This document shows, piece by piece, positions 22,821 through 30,562 of a DNA stretch of 38,804 nt; positions within the stretch are counted from its first letter, which is position 1; each line of letters opens with the position of its first letter. Both the position numbers and the translations under genes were made by a program. Source of the DNA: a virus; IMG/VR virus record IMGVR_UViG_3300048823_000351, positions 1 to 38,804 of that record; one strand, given 5' to 3'. The notes under the pieces were generated by a model. It did no database searches and had not been told where the DNA came from. It saw only the letters and a program-made list of their open reading frames with translations.

Positions 22821-24152
22821 ATGAAGACCGCGCAAGATACGACCACGAGTCAGGAAAGTTCCGTGACGCCCGAGCGTGTCTTGCGCGATCTTCTCGTGGA
22901 GCGCTGGCAGGTCGACCGCCTGATTCCCTACATCCGCAATGCGAGGACGCATTCGGAGGAGCAGGTCGCGCAAGTCGCCGCCAGCATCGTCGAGTTCGGG
23001 TGGACGAATCCAATCCTGGTCGGCGCGGACGGAGTGATCATCGCGGGTCACGCGCGCCTGCTGGCCGCCCGCAAACTCCGGATGACCGAAGTCCCGGTCA
23101 TCGTCCTCGATCACCTCTCCGAAACACAGCGCCGCGCGCTGATCATCGCAGACAATCGTCTGGCAATGAATGCCGGTTGGGACGAGGAGATGCTGCGGGT
23201 CGAGTTGGAGTCGCTCCAGGTGGACGGCTTCAATCTGGACATCGTCGGCTTCAGCGATGAGGAAATTGAAGCATTGCTCCAGGAGCCGGAAGAGGCCCGC
23301 GCCGGGAACACCGACGACGATGCGGTCCCGGAGACGCCCGAGAGTGCGGTCACCGTCCCCGGCGACGTCTGGATTCTGGGTGAGCACCGCCTGCTCTGCG
23401 GCGACAGCACGCAGATGGAATCGGTGGAGAAGCTGCTTGCCGGTGGCCTTGCCGACATGGTCTTCACCGATCCGCCGTACAACGTGAACTACGGCGCGAC
23501 GATGAAGGACAAGCTCCGCAAGAAGAATCGCAAGATCGCCAACGACAATCTGGGCGATGGCTTCGAGCAGTTCCTGCGGGACTCCTGCACGAACCTGTTG
23601 GCGGTGACCAAGGGCGCGATCTACATCTGCATGTCGTCTTCGGAGATCCACACGCTGCAGCGGGTGTTCCGCGAGGCGGGAGGGCACTGGTCCACATTCA
23701 TCGTGTGGGCGAAGAACACCTTCACGATGGGGCGTTCCGATTACCAGCGTCAGTACGAACCGATCCTCTATGGGTGGAAGGAAGGCACGGATCACTTCTG
23801 GTGCGGCGCCCGCGATCAGGGCGACGTTTGGTTCATCAAGAAGCCTTCGGTGAACGATCTGCACCCGACCATGAAGCCTGTGGAACTGGTGGAGCGCGCC
23901 ATCAGGAATAGCAGCAAAGGCCGCGACACCGTGCTCGATCCGTTCGGCGGCTCTGGCACCACCCTGATCGCTTGCGAAAAGTCCGGCCGCCAGGCGCGGG
24001 TCATTGAGTTGGACCCGAAGTACTGCGACGTGATCGTCATCAGGTGGCAGGAGTTCACCGGGAAGCAGGCGCGGCACGCAGAGAACGGGCGCGCGTTTGC
24101 AGACACGCGCAAATCAAGTGAGGAGGATGAATGCCAACCCCTGGAATCATAG
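22821..24152 (+). CDS. ParB-domain / N6-adenine DNA methyltransferase fusion (DPPY type)
   Basis: The 443-residue protein has the same layout as the gene at 20355. Residues about 28-125 are ParB-like (VDRLIPYIRNARTH, IIAGHARLLAARKL, LIIADNRLAMNAGWDEE), and the methyltransferase domain carries DPPY at 217-220 and DPFGGSGTT near 373-381, followed by VIELDPKYCDVIVIRW. DPPY with this order is typical of beta-class N6-adenine enzymes. Compared with its paralogue, motif IV changed from SPPY to DPPY, so the base modified is likely different. It ends in an overlap with a small membrane-protein gene. It probably adds another layer of restriction protection. Confidence 0.9.
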   Translation: MKTAQDTTTSQESSVTPERVLRDLLVERWQVDRLIPYIRNARTHSEEQVAQVAASIVEFGWTNPILVGADGVIIAGHARLLAARKLRMTEVPVIVLDHLSETQRRALIIADNRLAMNAGWDEEMLRVELESLQVDGFNLDIVGFSDEEIEALLQEPEEARAGNTDDDAVPETPESAVTVPGDVWILGEHRLLCGDSTQMESVEKLLAGGLADMVFTDPPYNVNYGATMKDKLRKKNRKIANDNLGDGFEQFLRDSCTNLLAVTKGAIYICMSSSEIHTLQRVFREAGGHWSTFIVWAKNTFTMGRSDYQRQYEPILYGWKEGTDHFWCGARDQGDVWFIKKPSVNDLHPTMKPVELVERAIRNSSKGRDTVLDPFGGSGTTLIACEKSGRQARVIELDPKYCDVIVIRWQEFTGKQARHAENGRAFADTRKSSEEDECQPLES

Positions 24153-24295
24153 TGGCTGCGATGGCGGTCGCTCTGGTGGTAATCGGAGCACAGAAGACCG
24201 TGCATGGCGTGAAGAAGGTGGGTCACCAGATCGGATGCCTTGCGAAGACGGGCCACAAATGCCCGCCGAAACCCCCGCCTGCAACGACGAAGTAG
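24131..24295 (+). CDS. Small single-pass membrane protein
   Basis: A 54-residue ORF with AGGAGG at 24121-24126 and ATG at 24131, overlapping the methyltransferase 3' end. The N-terminus is a membrane-spanning segment (GIIVAAMAVALVVIGA, about residues 5-20), then a Lys/His/Cys-rich cytoplasmic or periplasmic tail ending PPKPPPATTK. It may be a holin-like or accessory membrane protein. No family is known to me. Confidence 0.6.
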   Translation: MPTPGIIVAAMAVALVVIGAQKTVHGVKKVGHQIGCLAKTGHKCPPKPPPATTK

Positions 24296-24603
24296 CAGCT
24301 GCGGCGCCGGGTCTCCAACGTGAGATGGCGAGGTGCCGCGCGGAGATCTGTCAAGCTGAACGGCTGTTACGTGCTGGACACCCGGACGTGCAGGGGCTGT
24401 GCCTGACGCTGGCGGACTGGTCAGAAGAGTTTCGCATCCTGGAGGGCAGACGTGAACGAACACTTTTTGGAGATTCTGGTGCCGGCAATCGGGCTGGTCT
24501 CCGGCCTGATCGGGGCATTTGTCGGATTGCAGAACCGCGCCCTGCTGGCGGAGGTTCGGAAGGATCTGGCGGAATTGGAGAACCGGATCACTACCCGGAT
24601 TAA
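24259..24603 (+). CDS. Small soluble protein overlapping its neighbours
   Basis: From ATG 24259 this frame gives 114 residues. The core, CRAEICQAERLLRAGHPDVQ and then LTLADWSEEFRILEG (about residues 26-64), looks like a conserved small helical family that I associate with acidobacterial phages. The part after residue 65 overlaps the downstream gene out of frame and has shadow-like composition. The original stop may have been lost, leaving an extended tail. The gene also overlaps the preceding membrane-protein gene by 37 bp. Confidence 0.5.
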   Translation: MPAETPACNDEVAAAAPGLQREMARCRAEICQAERLLRAGHPDVQGLCLTLADWSEEFRILEGRRERTLFGDSGAGNRAGLRPDRGICRIAEPRPAGGGSEGSGGIGEPDHYPD

Positions 24604-24712
24604 CGGAACGTACGTCCGCTCGGGAGAATGCCATCTGCGCGAAGAAAACATGCACGTCCGGCTCGACACGCTTATGCAGGCGATCCGGAACAGAAACGCC
24701 GCCAGCGAATGA
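24452..24712 (+). CDS. Small membrane protein with coiled-coil tail, holin-like
   Basis: GTG 24452 is preceded by GGAGG at 24441-24445 with a 6-base spacer. The 86-residue product has one membrane segment (LEILVPAIGLVSGLIGAFVGL, key hydrophobic residues 5-26) followed by a charged helical tail (ALLAEVRKDLAELENRI) resembling small phage holins or membrane anchors. Its stop codon lies in the loop of the strong hairpin that ends the transcript. No endolysin gene is next to it, so a lysis role is possible but unproven. Confidence 0.6.
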   Translation: MNEHFLEILVPAIGLVSGLIGAFVGLQNRALLAEVRKDLAELENRITTRINGTYVRSGECHLREENMHVRLDTLMQAIRNRNAASE

Positions 24713-24728
24713 AGCTGGCGGCGCGTTT
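24694..24728. terminator. Bidirectional hairpin terminator between convergent genes
   Basis: A 10-bp perfect stem, CGCCGCCAGC (24697-24706) and GCTGGCGGCG (24714-24723), with a 7-base loop is flanked by AAA on the left and CGTTT on the right. It sits exactly between the + strand gene ending at 24712 and the - strand DUF3489 gene ending at 24742, so it can stop transcription from both sides. Confidence 0.75.
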
Positions 24729-24741
24729 CGGTGCGGGGCAA

Positions 24742-25302
24742 TTACTGCGCAACTTTATAAGCGCGCACTCCATCGGTGCGCTTGAAGGATTCGACGGTGA
24801 GGCCCATCTTCTTTCCGAGGCTGCCGGAGATGAAGCCGCGGACGCTATGCGCCTGCCAGTCGGTAGCGGACATGATTTCAGCGAGCGTGGCGCCGTCCGG
24901 GCGTTTCAGCATGTCGAGGACGATGGCCTTCTTGCTGCCGTCGCGCGGCGTGGGCGTCGCGTCCTTGGCTGTGGCAGCCTTGGTCGCCTTGGGCGCCTTT
25001 GCCTTCTTCGGCGCAACCGGGGCGGCCTGTGGCGCGGGGGTGGGCGTCAGGGCCTGGATGGCCTTCCAGATGCGTGCGACCGCCGTCTTGCGGTCGGTGA
25101 ACTTCTTGACCGGCTTCAACTCGCCGAAGGGCGGCGCACCGGCGAAGGCGTTCCAGACTTCGACGAACCGCGTGATGGGCCAGTCGGCGGACAGCTTGGC
25201 GAACTCCTTTTCGGTGGCGAAACGATCTTGGCCTTCTGAAATCTGCTCGGCGGCGGCGAAGGCAGTGATGTTGTTGTCGGTGTCGATGGTGAAAGTCGTC
25301 AT
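24742..25302 (-). CDS. DUF3489 family helix-turn-helix protein
   Basis: On the reverse strand, ATG at 25302 is preceded by AGGAG (in CAGGAGACCACC). The 186-residue protein has an N-terminal half with RFATEKEFAKLSADWP and KFTDRKTAVARIWKAI, a Lys/Ala/Pro-rich linker (about residues 95-120) and the C-terminal DUF3489 domain: GSKKAIVLDMLKRPDGATL, then ATDWQAHSVRGFISGSLGKK and VRAYKV. The domain is a winged-helix-like DNA-binding fold of unknown target. It is the last gene of a three-gene reverse operon, well away from the phage operons in direction. Such genes are common in environmental bacteria and phages. Confidence 0.85.
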   Translation of the reverse strand: MTTFTIDTDNNITAFAAAEQISEGQDRFATEKEFAKLSADWPITRFVEVWNAFAGAPPFGELKPVKKFTDRKTAVARIWKAIQALTPTPAPQAAPVAPKKAKAPKATKAATAKDATPTPRDGSKKAIVLDMLKRPDGATLAEIMSATDWQAHSVRGFISGSLGKKMGLTVESFKRTDGVRAYKVAQ

Positions 25303-25316
25303 GGTGGTCTCCTGTT

Positions 25317-25826
25317 TCAGAATTCGATCTCGTCGGCGATGCGGCGCGCCTCGTCGTCAGTGAGGCGTGTCAGGCCTCCTTGCTTGATCCATGCGTCAAC
25401 GGCATCCTGGACAGCGTTCCAGAAGTCCGTTTCCTCGTTGTCGAAGGGACGCTCAAACGCCCCGCCGTAGCCGTTGGCGTCCGTGTAGTCGTGCAGTTCG
25501 CTGAAGGAGGCACAAGTGCTGGGGACGGTCCCGGCGGCGACGTCCGCGAGGATCTCGGCCTTGGCCCGTTCCACAACGCGGCGCAGTTCGTCGGCGCTGA
25601 AGTCCGGCAAACGCGGGTTGCGGGTTTTATCGATGCGCTCTTCTCCATCCGGCTTCGCCTCCGAGCGGAGGCGGGCGGCTGTGCGGATGCGGATCTCGCG
25701 GCCGGTGGCGAGGTTGGTGCCGTACCATCCGCCGCGCGGGTGTTCACGTGTGAGGCGGACCTTGGCCAGCGTGCCGCTGACCTTCACGATGTAGGTCGTG
25801 CCGATTTGCACGTTGTGTTTCTGCAT
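25317..25826 (-). CDS. Unknown protein, middle gene of the reverse-strand operon
   Basis: A 169-residue protein (ATG 25826, GGAGT upstream) starts with a small beta domain (GTTYIVKVSGTLAKVRLTRE, then GGWYGTNLATGREIRIRT), typical of a short chromatin- or RNA-binding-like barrel seen in a recurrent small family next to DUF3489 genes. The C-terminal half is acidic helical (ELRRVVERAKAEIL, DDEARRIADEIEF). Function unknown. It lies 2 bp from the gene before it and 14 bp from DUF3489, so the three are co-transcribed. Confidence 0.7.
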   Translation of the reverse strand: MQKHNVQIGTTYIVKVSGTLAKVRLTREHPRGGWYGTNLATGREIRIRTAARLRSEAKPDGEERIDKTRNPRLPDFSADELRRVVERAKAEILADVAAGTVPSTCASFSELHDYTDANGYGGAFERPFDNEETDFWNAVQDAVDAWIKQGGLTRLTDDEARRIADEIEF

Positions 25827-25828
25827 GT

Positions 25829-26074
25829 TCAGTACTCCAGTCCTTTCCGGTCCACCGCGCTGCGGTCACCCAGGCTGGCGAGGACGTAGGCAAGTTCCTC
25901 TGTGACGCGGCCGAGGTCGCCAGCGTACCCCCAGTTGGCGGGTTCCTGCGCCTGACACCCACGGTGGACGTCCAGGCGGAAGGCGATGCGTTTCAGGAGG
26001 TCCTGGCACTCGGCGTGGCGTTCGGCGTAGCAGGCGGCGGCGGTCTGTTTGGTGGTCTTGGTGGTGCGTGGCAT
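25829..26074 (-). CDS. Small conserved protein, first gene of the reverse-strand operon
   Basis: The 81-residue product begins MPRTTKTTKQTAAACYAERHAECQ, continues with DLLKRIAFRLDVHRG and the ANWGYAGDLGRVTEELAYVLASLG stretch (W and G conserved). I recall this as a widespread but unnamed small family beside DUF3489. An upstream in-frame ATG at 26083 would add three residues. It reads away from the terminase genes, with a shared AT-rich promoter region between them. Confidence 0.7.
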   Translation of the reverse strand: MPRTTKTTKQTAAACYAERHAECQDLLKRIAFRLDVHRGCQAQEPANWGYAGDLGRVTEELAYVLASLGDRSAVDRKGLEY

Positions 26075-26156
26075 CGAACACATACATCACTTCAGTCGCG
26101 GCGAATAGCAACTCTGAAGTTCGCTTTTTCAAAAGAAAGATTCACTGGGCGAACGT
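26075..26156. promoter_or_regulatory. Divergent promoter region with inverted repeat
   Basis: This 82-bp AT-rich stretch separates the reverse-strand operon from the late operon, so it should contain promoters in both directions. ACTTCAG at 26089-26095 and CTGAAGT at 26114-26120 form a perfect inverted repeat with an 18-bp spacer, a possible operator. A TTTTTCAAAAG run follows. I cannot place clear -35/-10 boxes, which would fit use of a phage sigma factor. Confidence 0.5.
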
Positions 26157-26693
26157 ATGGCGATGATGGGCATTTCTCTTCGGGCCTACGCGCGGATGCG
26201 CGGGTGCAGTCTGCCCGCCGTGCAGAAAGCCATCGCCAGCAAGCGCATCACGACGCTGCCCGACGGGAGCATCGATCCGGAGCGCGCCAACCAGGAATGG
26301 GCCAAGAACACCTTCGCCGGCCAGACGGTCAATCGAGCGGCGGCCGCAGCACCGAAGGAACGCGTTTCCCCGATGCCCGAACCGCCAGCCGCAACGGGCG
26401 ATCCGGTTGCTCAATACCTGCGCGCGCGAGCGGTCAAAACGAGTTTCGAAGCGCGAACGGCGCAGTTGGAATACGAGGAGCGTGCCGGCAAGCTGATCCA
26501 GGCGGTGCGCGCATCGGAGTATGCCGCGAGTTTCTCGGCCATCGTGAAAGACCACCTCCAGGCGCGTGCCGACCGTTTGGCGCCCATGCTGGCCGCCGTC
26601 AACGACGAGAAGGCCATCCATCGGCTATTGAAAAACGACGATGAGGCGGTGCTGCGCAAGGTGAGCAAAGCCATCGCGGACGCTGGTTTGTAA
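26157..26693 (+). CDS. Terminase small subunit (Nu1-like)
   Basis: The 178-residue protein starts at ATG 26157 (no strong ribosome-binding site). Residues about 4-30 (GISLRAYARMRGCSLPAVQKAI) are a helix-turn-helix as in the Nu1 group, followed by ASKRITTLPDGSIDPERANQEW, a usual feature of these proteins, and a Pro/Ala-rich linker. The rest is helical (AQLEYEERAGKLIQAVRASEY), for oligomerisation and contact with the large subunit. It recognises the packaging site on phage DNA. It lies immediately before the large subunit, confirming its role. Confidence 0.82.
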   Translation: MAMMGISLRAYARMRGCSLPAVQKAIASKRITTLPDGSIDPERANQEWAKNTFAGQTVNRAAAAAPKERVSPMPEPPAATGDPVAQYLRARAVKTSFEARTAQLEYEERAGKLIQAVRASEYAASFSAIVKDHLQARADRLAPMLAAVNDEKAIHRLLKNDDEAVLRKVSKAIADAGL

Positions 26694-26694
26694 C

Positions 26695-28590
26695 ATGCAG
26701 CCGTTCTCCATCCATGAGGTTGGTGCCGCGGCGATGCTGCCGCCTCGCGACATTACTGTTTCGCAGTGGGCGGATGAGAACCGCGTGCTGACCGGCGGCG
26801 CGGCGGCCGAACGGGGCCAGTGGCGCACCCGATCCTACCAGCGGGAGCCGATGGACGTGCTCAGTCCCAGTCATCCCTGCCGCCAAGTCGTGGTGCTATC
26901 GGGAGCGCAGATCCTCAAGACGGAAGTGCTCCTCAACTTCATCGGCTTCATCGCCGATGTGGATCCGGGACCGGTGCTGGTGGTGGAGCCGCGCACCGAG
27001 GATGCCAAGGCCCTCTCGAAAGACCGCGTGGCGCCCATGTTCCGCGCGACGCCGGCACTCCGTGGGAAGATCGCGCCCGTCAAGTCGCGCGATTCGAGCA
27101 ACACCACACTGCACAAGGTTCTCGCCAATGGCGCAGGGCAGATCACGCTGACCGGGGCGATCTCGCCCTCGGGCCTGGCCATGCGGCCGATCCGCTATGC
27201 GCTGCTGGATGAGGTGGACCGCTACCCGGCGAGCGCGGGCACGGAGGGCGACCCGGTATCGCTGGCTATTCAGCGCACCGCGGAGTTCGCCCACAACAAG
27301 AAGATCGTCATGGCATCCACGCCAACGATCAAGGGTGTCAGCCGCATCGAGTTGGCGTGGCGTGAGAGCGACCAGCGCGATTACTTCGTGCCCTGCCCGC
27401 AGTGCGGGTGCTTCCAGGTGCTCACGTTCGGCGATGGCACGGGGCCGGGCGTGGTGTGGCCGGAGGGGAAGCCAGAAGACGCCGCGTATCGCTGCGCCGA
27501 GTGTCGCGAACTGATTCCTCACCGCTTGAAAGCCGAGATGGTGGAGCGCGGCGAATACCGCGCGGCAAACCCGTCCTCGCCGATTCCCGGCTTTCGCGTC
27601 TCGCAATTGATCTCGCCAAAGAAGTCGTGGGGCGAGATTGCCGTGGAGTTCCTGGCGGCGAAGAAGTCGCCGGAGACGCTCAAAGCATTTCTGAACACCG
27701 TGCTCGCCGAACTGTGGGAGGAGACCCACGAAGTAGCGACGGACGCTCACGCGTTGTGGAATCGCTGCGAGCCTTTCGAAGCTGAAGCACCGGACGGGGT
27801 GGCGCTGATTACGGCAGGCGTCGACGTGCAGGCCGACCGGTTGGAGATGGAAATCGCCGGATGGGGACGAGATGAAGAATCCTGGTCGATTGCCTACCAT
27901 GTGATTCCAGGCGATGTAACCCGCAACGAGGTATGGGAGCACTTGGAAGGCCTGCTGCTCTCCGAGTACCTGCATGCGTCCGGGCTGCCGATGCGGATCG
28001 TTGCGACGTGCATCGACTGCGGGTTTAAGGATGCCACCGTGCTGCATTTCACGCGCGACCGCTACAACCGGCGTGTCTACGCCACCAAGGGACGCGCGGG
28101 CGAGTCGCCGATCTGGCCGCGCAAGCCGAGCCGGAAGAACCAGACGCCATTCTTCATGATCGGTGTGGATGCGGCGAAGACAGCGATTTATGACCGGCTG
28201 AAGCTCCGGGATGTGGGGCCGGGCTATTGCCACTTCCCGATCGGGCGGGACCTTGAGTACTTCGAGCAGTTGACCGCCGAGAGAAAGTTCACGCGGTACC
28301 ACAACGGGTTTCCGAAGCAGGAATGGCGGAAGCCGGCCAACGCCCGCAACGAAGGCTTGGACGCCCGGGTCCTCGCGTACGCGGCGCTGCACGCACTGTA
28401 CGCGAGCGGTTTGAAACTGCCGGTGCATTGTGACCGCTTCGCGCGGATGGTGCAGACACGCCGAGGAGAGACGCCGTCGAACATTGCGGTGGTGACAACG
28501 CCGGCCAACACCGAGCGGCCGGCCCCGCCTCCCGCTGAGCGCGGGGACGACCCATGGATACCGCGCCGCAACTGGTTCGGAAGGAATTGA
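26695..28590 (+). CDS. Terminase large subunit, GpA family
   Basis: A 631-residue packaging motor begins at ATG 26695, one base after the small subunit's stop codon. The ATPase domain shows an unusual Walker A, SGAQILKTE (Lys75), where the usual Gly before Lys is Leu, and a Walker B YALLDEVDR. A zinc-ribbon with CPQCG (about 237-241) and CAEC follows, a feature of the GpA group. The nuclease part starts at AGVDVQADRLEMEI (Asp in VDV), with TCIDCGFKD and the closing GLDARVLAYAALHA. The enzyme cuts concatemeric DNA and drives it into the prohead. The Gly-to-Leu change occurs in some GpA relatives, but function should be checked. Confidence 0.94.
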   Translation: MQPFSIHEVGAAAMLPPRDITVSQWADENRVLTGGAAAERGQWRTRSYQREPMDVLSPSHPCRQVVVLSGAQILKTEVLLNFIGFIADVDPGPVLVVEPRTEDAKALSKDRVAPMFRATPALRGKIAPVKSRDSSNTTLHKVLANGAGQITLTGAISPSGLAMRPIRYALLDEVDRYPASAGTEGDPVSLAIQRTAEFAHNKKIVMASTPTIKGVSRIELAWRESDQRDYFVPCPQCGCFQVLTFGDGTGPGVVWPEGKPEDAAYRCAECRELIPHRLKAEMVERGEYRAANPSSPIPGFRVSQLISPKKSWGEIAVEFLAAKKSPETLKAFLNTVLAELWEETHEVATDAHALWNRCEPFEAEAPDGVALITAGVDVQADRLEMEIAGWGRDEESWSIAYHVIPGDVTRNEVWEHLEGLLLSEYLHASGLPMRIVATCIDCGFKDATVLHFTRDRYNRRVYATKGRAGESPIWPRKPSRKNQTPFFMIGVDAAKTAIYDRLKLRDVGPGYCHFPIGRDLEYFEQLTAERKFTRYHNGFPKQEWRKPANARNEGLDARVLAYAALHALYASGLKLPVHCDRFARMVQTRRGETPSNIAVVTTPANTERPAPPPAERGDDPWIPRRNWFGRN

Positions 28591-28591
28591 T

Positions 28592-28846
28592 ATGGCCCTG
28601 ACCGTTCAGCAATTGCAATCGAACCTGGACGCCGTCAACCAGGCGCTCGGGAATCCCACCTTGAAAGTGCGGTTCCCGGATGGGCGCGAGGTAACGTATC
28701 GCTCCGTGGACGATCTGCGTAAGGCGAAGGCCGAGATTGAAGAGGACATCCGGCGGGCCAGCGGGCAGACCGGGAGCCGGGTCCGGTTCGCGCAGCACCA
28801 GCGCGGCGACGGTCCCACTGGCCCAACGCTGGACGACAGATGGTAA
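28592..28846 (+). CDS. gpW-like head-tail joining protein
   Basis: An 84-residue protein between terminase and portal is the usual position of lambda gpW. Its sequence (VQQLQSNLDAVNQAL, then LKVRFPDGREVTYRSVDDLRKAKAEIEEDI) has the helix-beta-helix layout of gpW/DUF-type joiners, with a disordered tail. It would plug the portal after packaging. Confidence 0.8.
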   Translation: MALTVQQLQSNLDAVNQALGNPTLKVRFPDGREVTYRSVDDLRKAKAEIEEDIRRASGQTGSRVRFAQHQRGDGPTGPTLDDRW

Positions 28847-28850
28847 CGGA

Positions 28851-30539
28851 ATGAATCTTCTCGATAAGGCCATCAGCATCGTGGCGCCGCGCGTCGCGTT
28901 GCAGCGTGTGCGCAGTCGCGTGGCGCTCGAATTGACCACGGGCTACCTGGAGCGGCACGCGCAGCGGTTCCGCTACGAAGGCGCCACCGCTGGCCGCCGC
29001 GCCCACGGCTGGTACGCCGCCTCGACCGACGCCAACGTCGAGCTGATGGGGTCGCTCATCTGGCTTCGCAACCGCAGCCGCGATCTCATCCGCAACAATC
29101 CCTATGCGGCGCGCGCGGTGGAGGAACTCGCCGGGAATGTGGTTGGGACCGGGATCGTGCCCAAGGCCAAGACCGGCAACACGGCCATCGACAAGATCAT
29201 TGACGCTGAGTGGCCGTTCTTCGCCGACAGCTGCGACACGCCGCAGCGCCTCGATTTCCATGGCATGCAGACGTTGACCGTCCGCACCATGGCGGAATCG
29301 GGAGAAGCCATTGTCCGTTTCCGGCCGCGGCCTGCGGACGCCGGCCTGCGTATTCCGCTTCAGCTTCAGATGCTCGAAGCCGATTTCCTCGATCAGGCCC
29401 ACACGATGGGGCTGGTCAACGGCCATGTGATGGAGGGCGTGCAGTTCGACGAAATGGGACGCCGCGTCGCGTACTGGCTGTTCAGCTATCACCCCGGCGG
29501 CGTCCTGATCCTAAACCCGCGCGGGGGCATTGTGAGCCAGCCGGTTCCGGCCGACCAGATCATGCACGTTTACCGCGTGCTCCGGCCTGGCCAGGTTCGC
29601 GGCGTGCCGTGGCTCGCGCCGGTGATGATGGCGCTCCGGGATCTCGACGATTACTGCGACGCGGAGCGCGTGCGTAAGAAGGTGGAAGCCTGTGTCACGG
29701 CGTTCGTGCAACAACCGGAGGGTGTCGATGGCGATCCGCTGGGCATCGCGGGAACCGATCCATCCAGTGGGATCCCGGTCGAGAGCTTCCAGCCCGGCAT
29801 GGTCGAGTATCTGAAGCCTGGCCAGGACATCAAGTTCAACAATCCGCCGCCTGCGGGCGGGTACCGCGAATACAAGATGACCGAGTTGCAAGGGATCATG
29901 GCTGGCATTGGCTTGCCCTACGAACTCGGGACCGGCGACATGTCGCAGGTGAACTACTCTTCCTGGCGCGGCGGCATGTTGGGGTTTCGCAACACCGTGG
30001 AAGCTTTTCGCTGGCTTACCCTGATTCCGTTATTCGCGATGCCTGTGTGGCGGCGGTTCATCGACACGCTGATTATGCAGGGCAAGATTCCGAAATCCGC
30101 GGCCAACGACCCGAATATCGGACTGCGCAGTGTGCAGTGGACCGCACCACGGTTCGAATCGGTGGATCCGGTGAAGGACGCAGAGGGCGTATTGAAAGAT
30201 GTCCGCATGGGCCGCAAGACCTGGTTCGAGGCCGTGCTGGAGAACGGCTACGACCCTCCCACCCAGCTTCAGCAGATTGCACTGTTTAACAAGCTGGTGG
30301 ACAAATTCGAAATCATCCTGGACTCGGACCCGCGCAACACGACGCTCCGCGGCCAGGAGCAGCCGGCGGCAACGGAGGAGCGAACCCCGAGTAGCAAAGC
30401 GGCACCCACCAAGTCCAAGGGCCAGGGATTCGCGGCGCTCTCGGAAGAGGACCTGGGCATGGTCAAGGATCTACTCGTCGCCGGCATGTCGCGCGCCGGC
30501 AGCGGTTTCGAATCGGCCCCACGGCTTTACCGCGGCTAA
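28851..30539 (+). CDS. Phage portal protein, lambda gpB type
   Basis: The 562-residue protein starts at ATG 28851 with AACGGA just before it. It matches the lambda portal family: RDLIRNNPYAARAVEELAGNVVGTGI near the N-terminus, PLQLQMLEADFLD, then GVQFDEMGRRVAYWLF, VPADQIMHVYRVLRPGQVRGVPWLAPVM, and RGGMLGFRNTVEAFRW in the wing/crown region. The last about 60 residues are Ser/Lys-rich and disordered. Twelve copies form the ring through which DNA enters. Its neighbours, terminase upstream and protease/capsid downstream, are as expected except for the ferritin-like gene in between. Confidence 0.95.
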   Translation: MNLLDKAISIVAPRVALQRVRSRVALELTTGYLERHAQRFRYEGATAGRRAHGWYAASTDANVELMGSLIWLRNRSRDLIRNNPYAARAVEELAGNVVGTGIVPKAKTGNTAIDKIIDAEWPFFADSCDTPQRLDFHGMQTLTVRTMAESGEAIVRFRPRPADAGLRIPLQLQMLEADFLDQAHTMGLVNGHVMEGVQFDEMGRRVAYWLFSYHPGGVLILNPRGGIVSQPVPADQIMHVYRVLRPGQVRGVPWLAPVMMALRDLDDYCDAERVRKKVEACVTAFVQQPEGVDGDPLGIAGTDPSSGIPVESFQPGMVEYLKPGQDIKFNNPPPAGGYREYKMTELQGIMAGIGLPYELGTGDMSQVNYSSWRGGMLGFRNTVEAFRWLTLIPLFAMPVWRRFIDTLIMQGKIPKSAANDPNIGLRSVQWTAPRFESVDPVKDAEGVLKDVRMGRKTWFEAVLENGYDPPTQLQQIALFNKLVDKFEIILDSDPRNTTLRGQEQPAATEERTPSSKAAPTKSKGQGFAALSEEDLGMVKDLLVAGMSRAGSGFESAPRLYRG

Positions 30540-30562
30540 CTCAACCACAAGGAAGGACGTTT

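Noticed and set aside
21087-24077. A 996-codon reverse-strand ORF
   Set aside because: It lies opposite two clear methyltransferases and several small genes; its length is a by-product of high GC content, with low-complexity composition and no domain.
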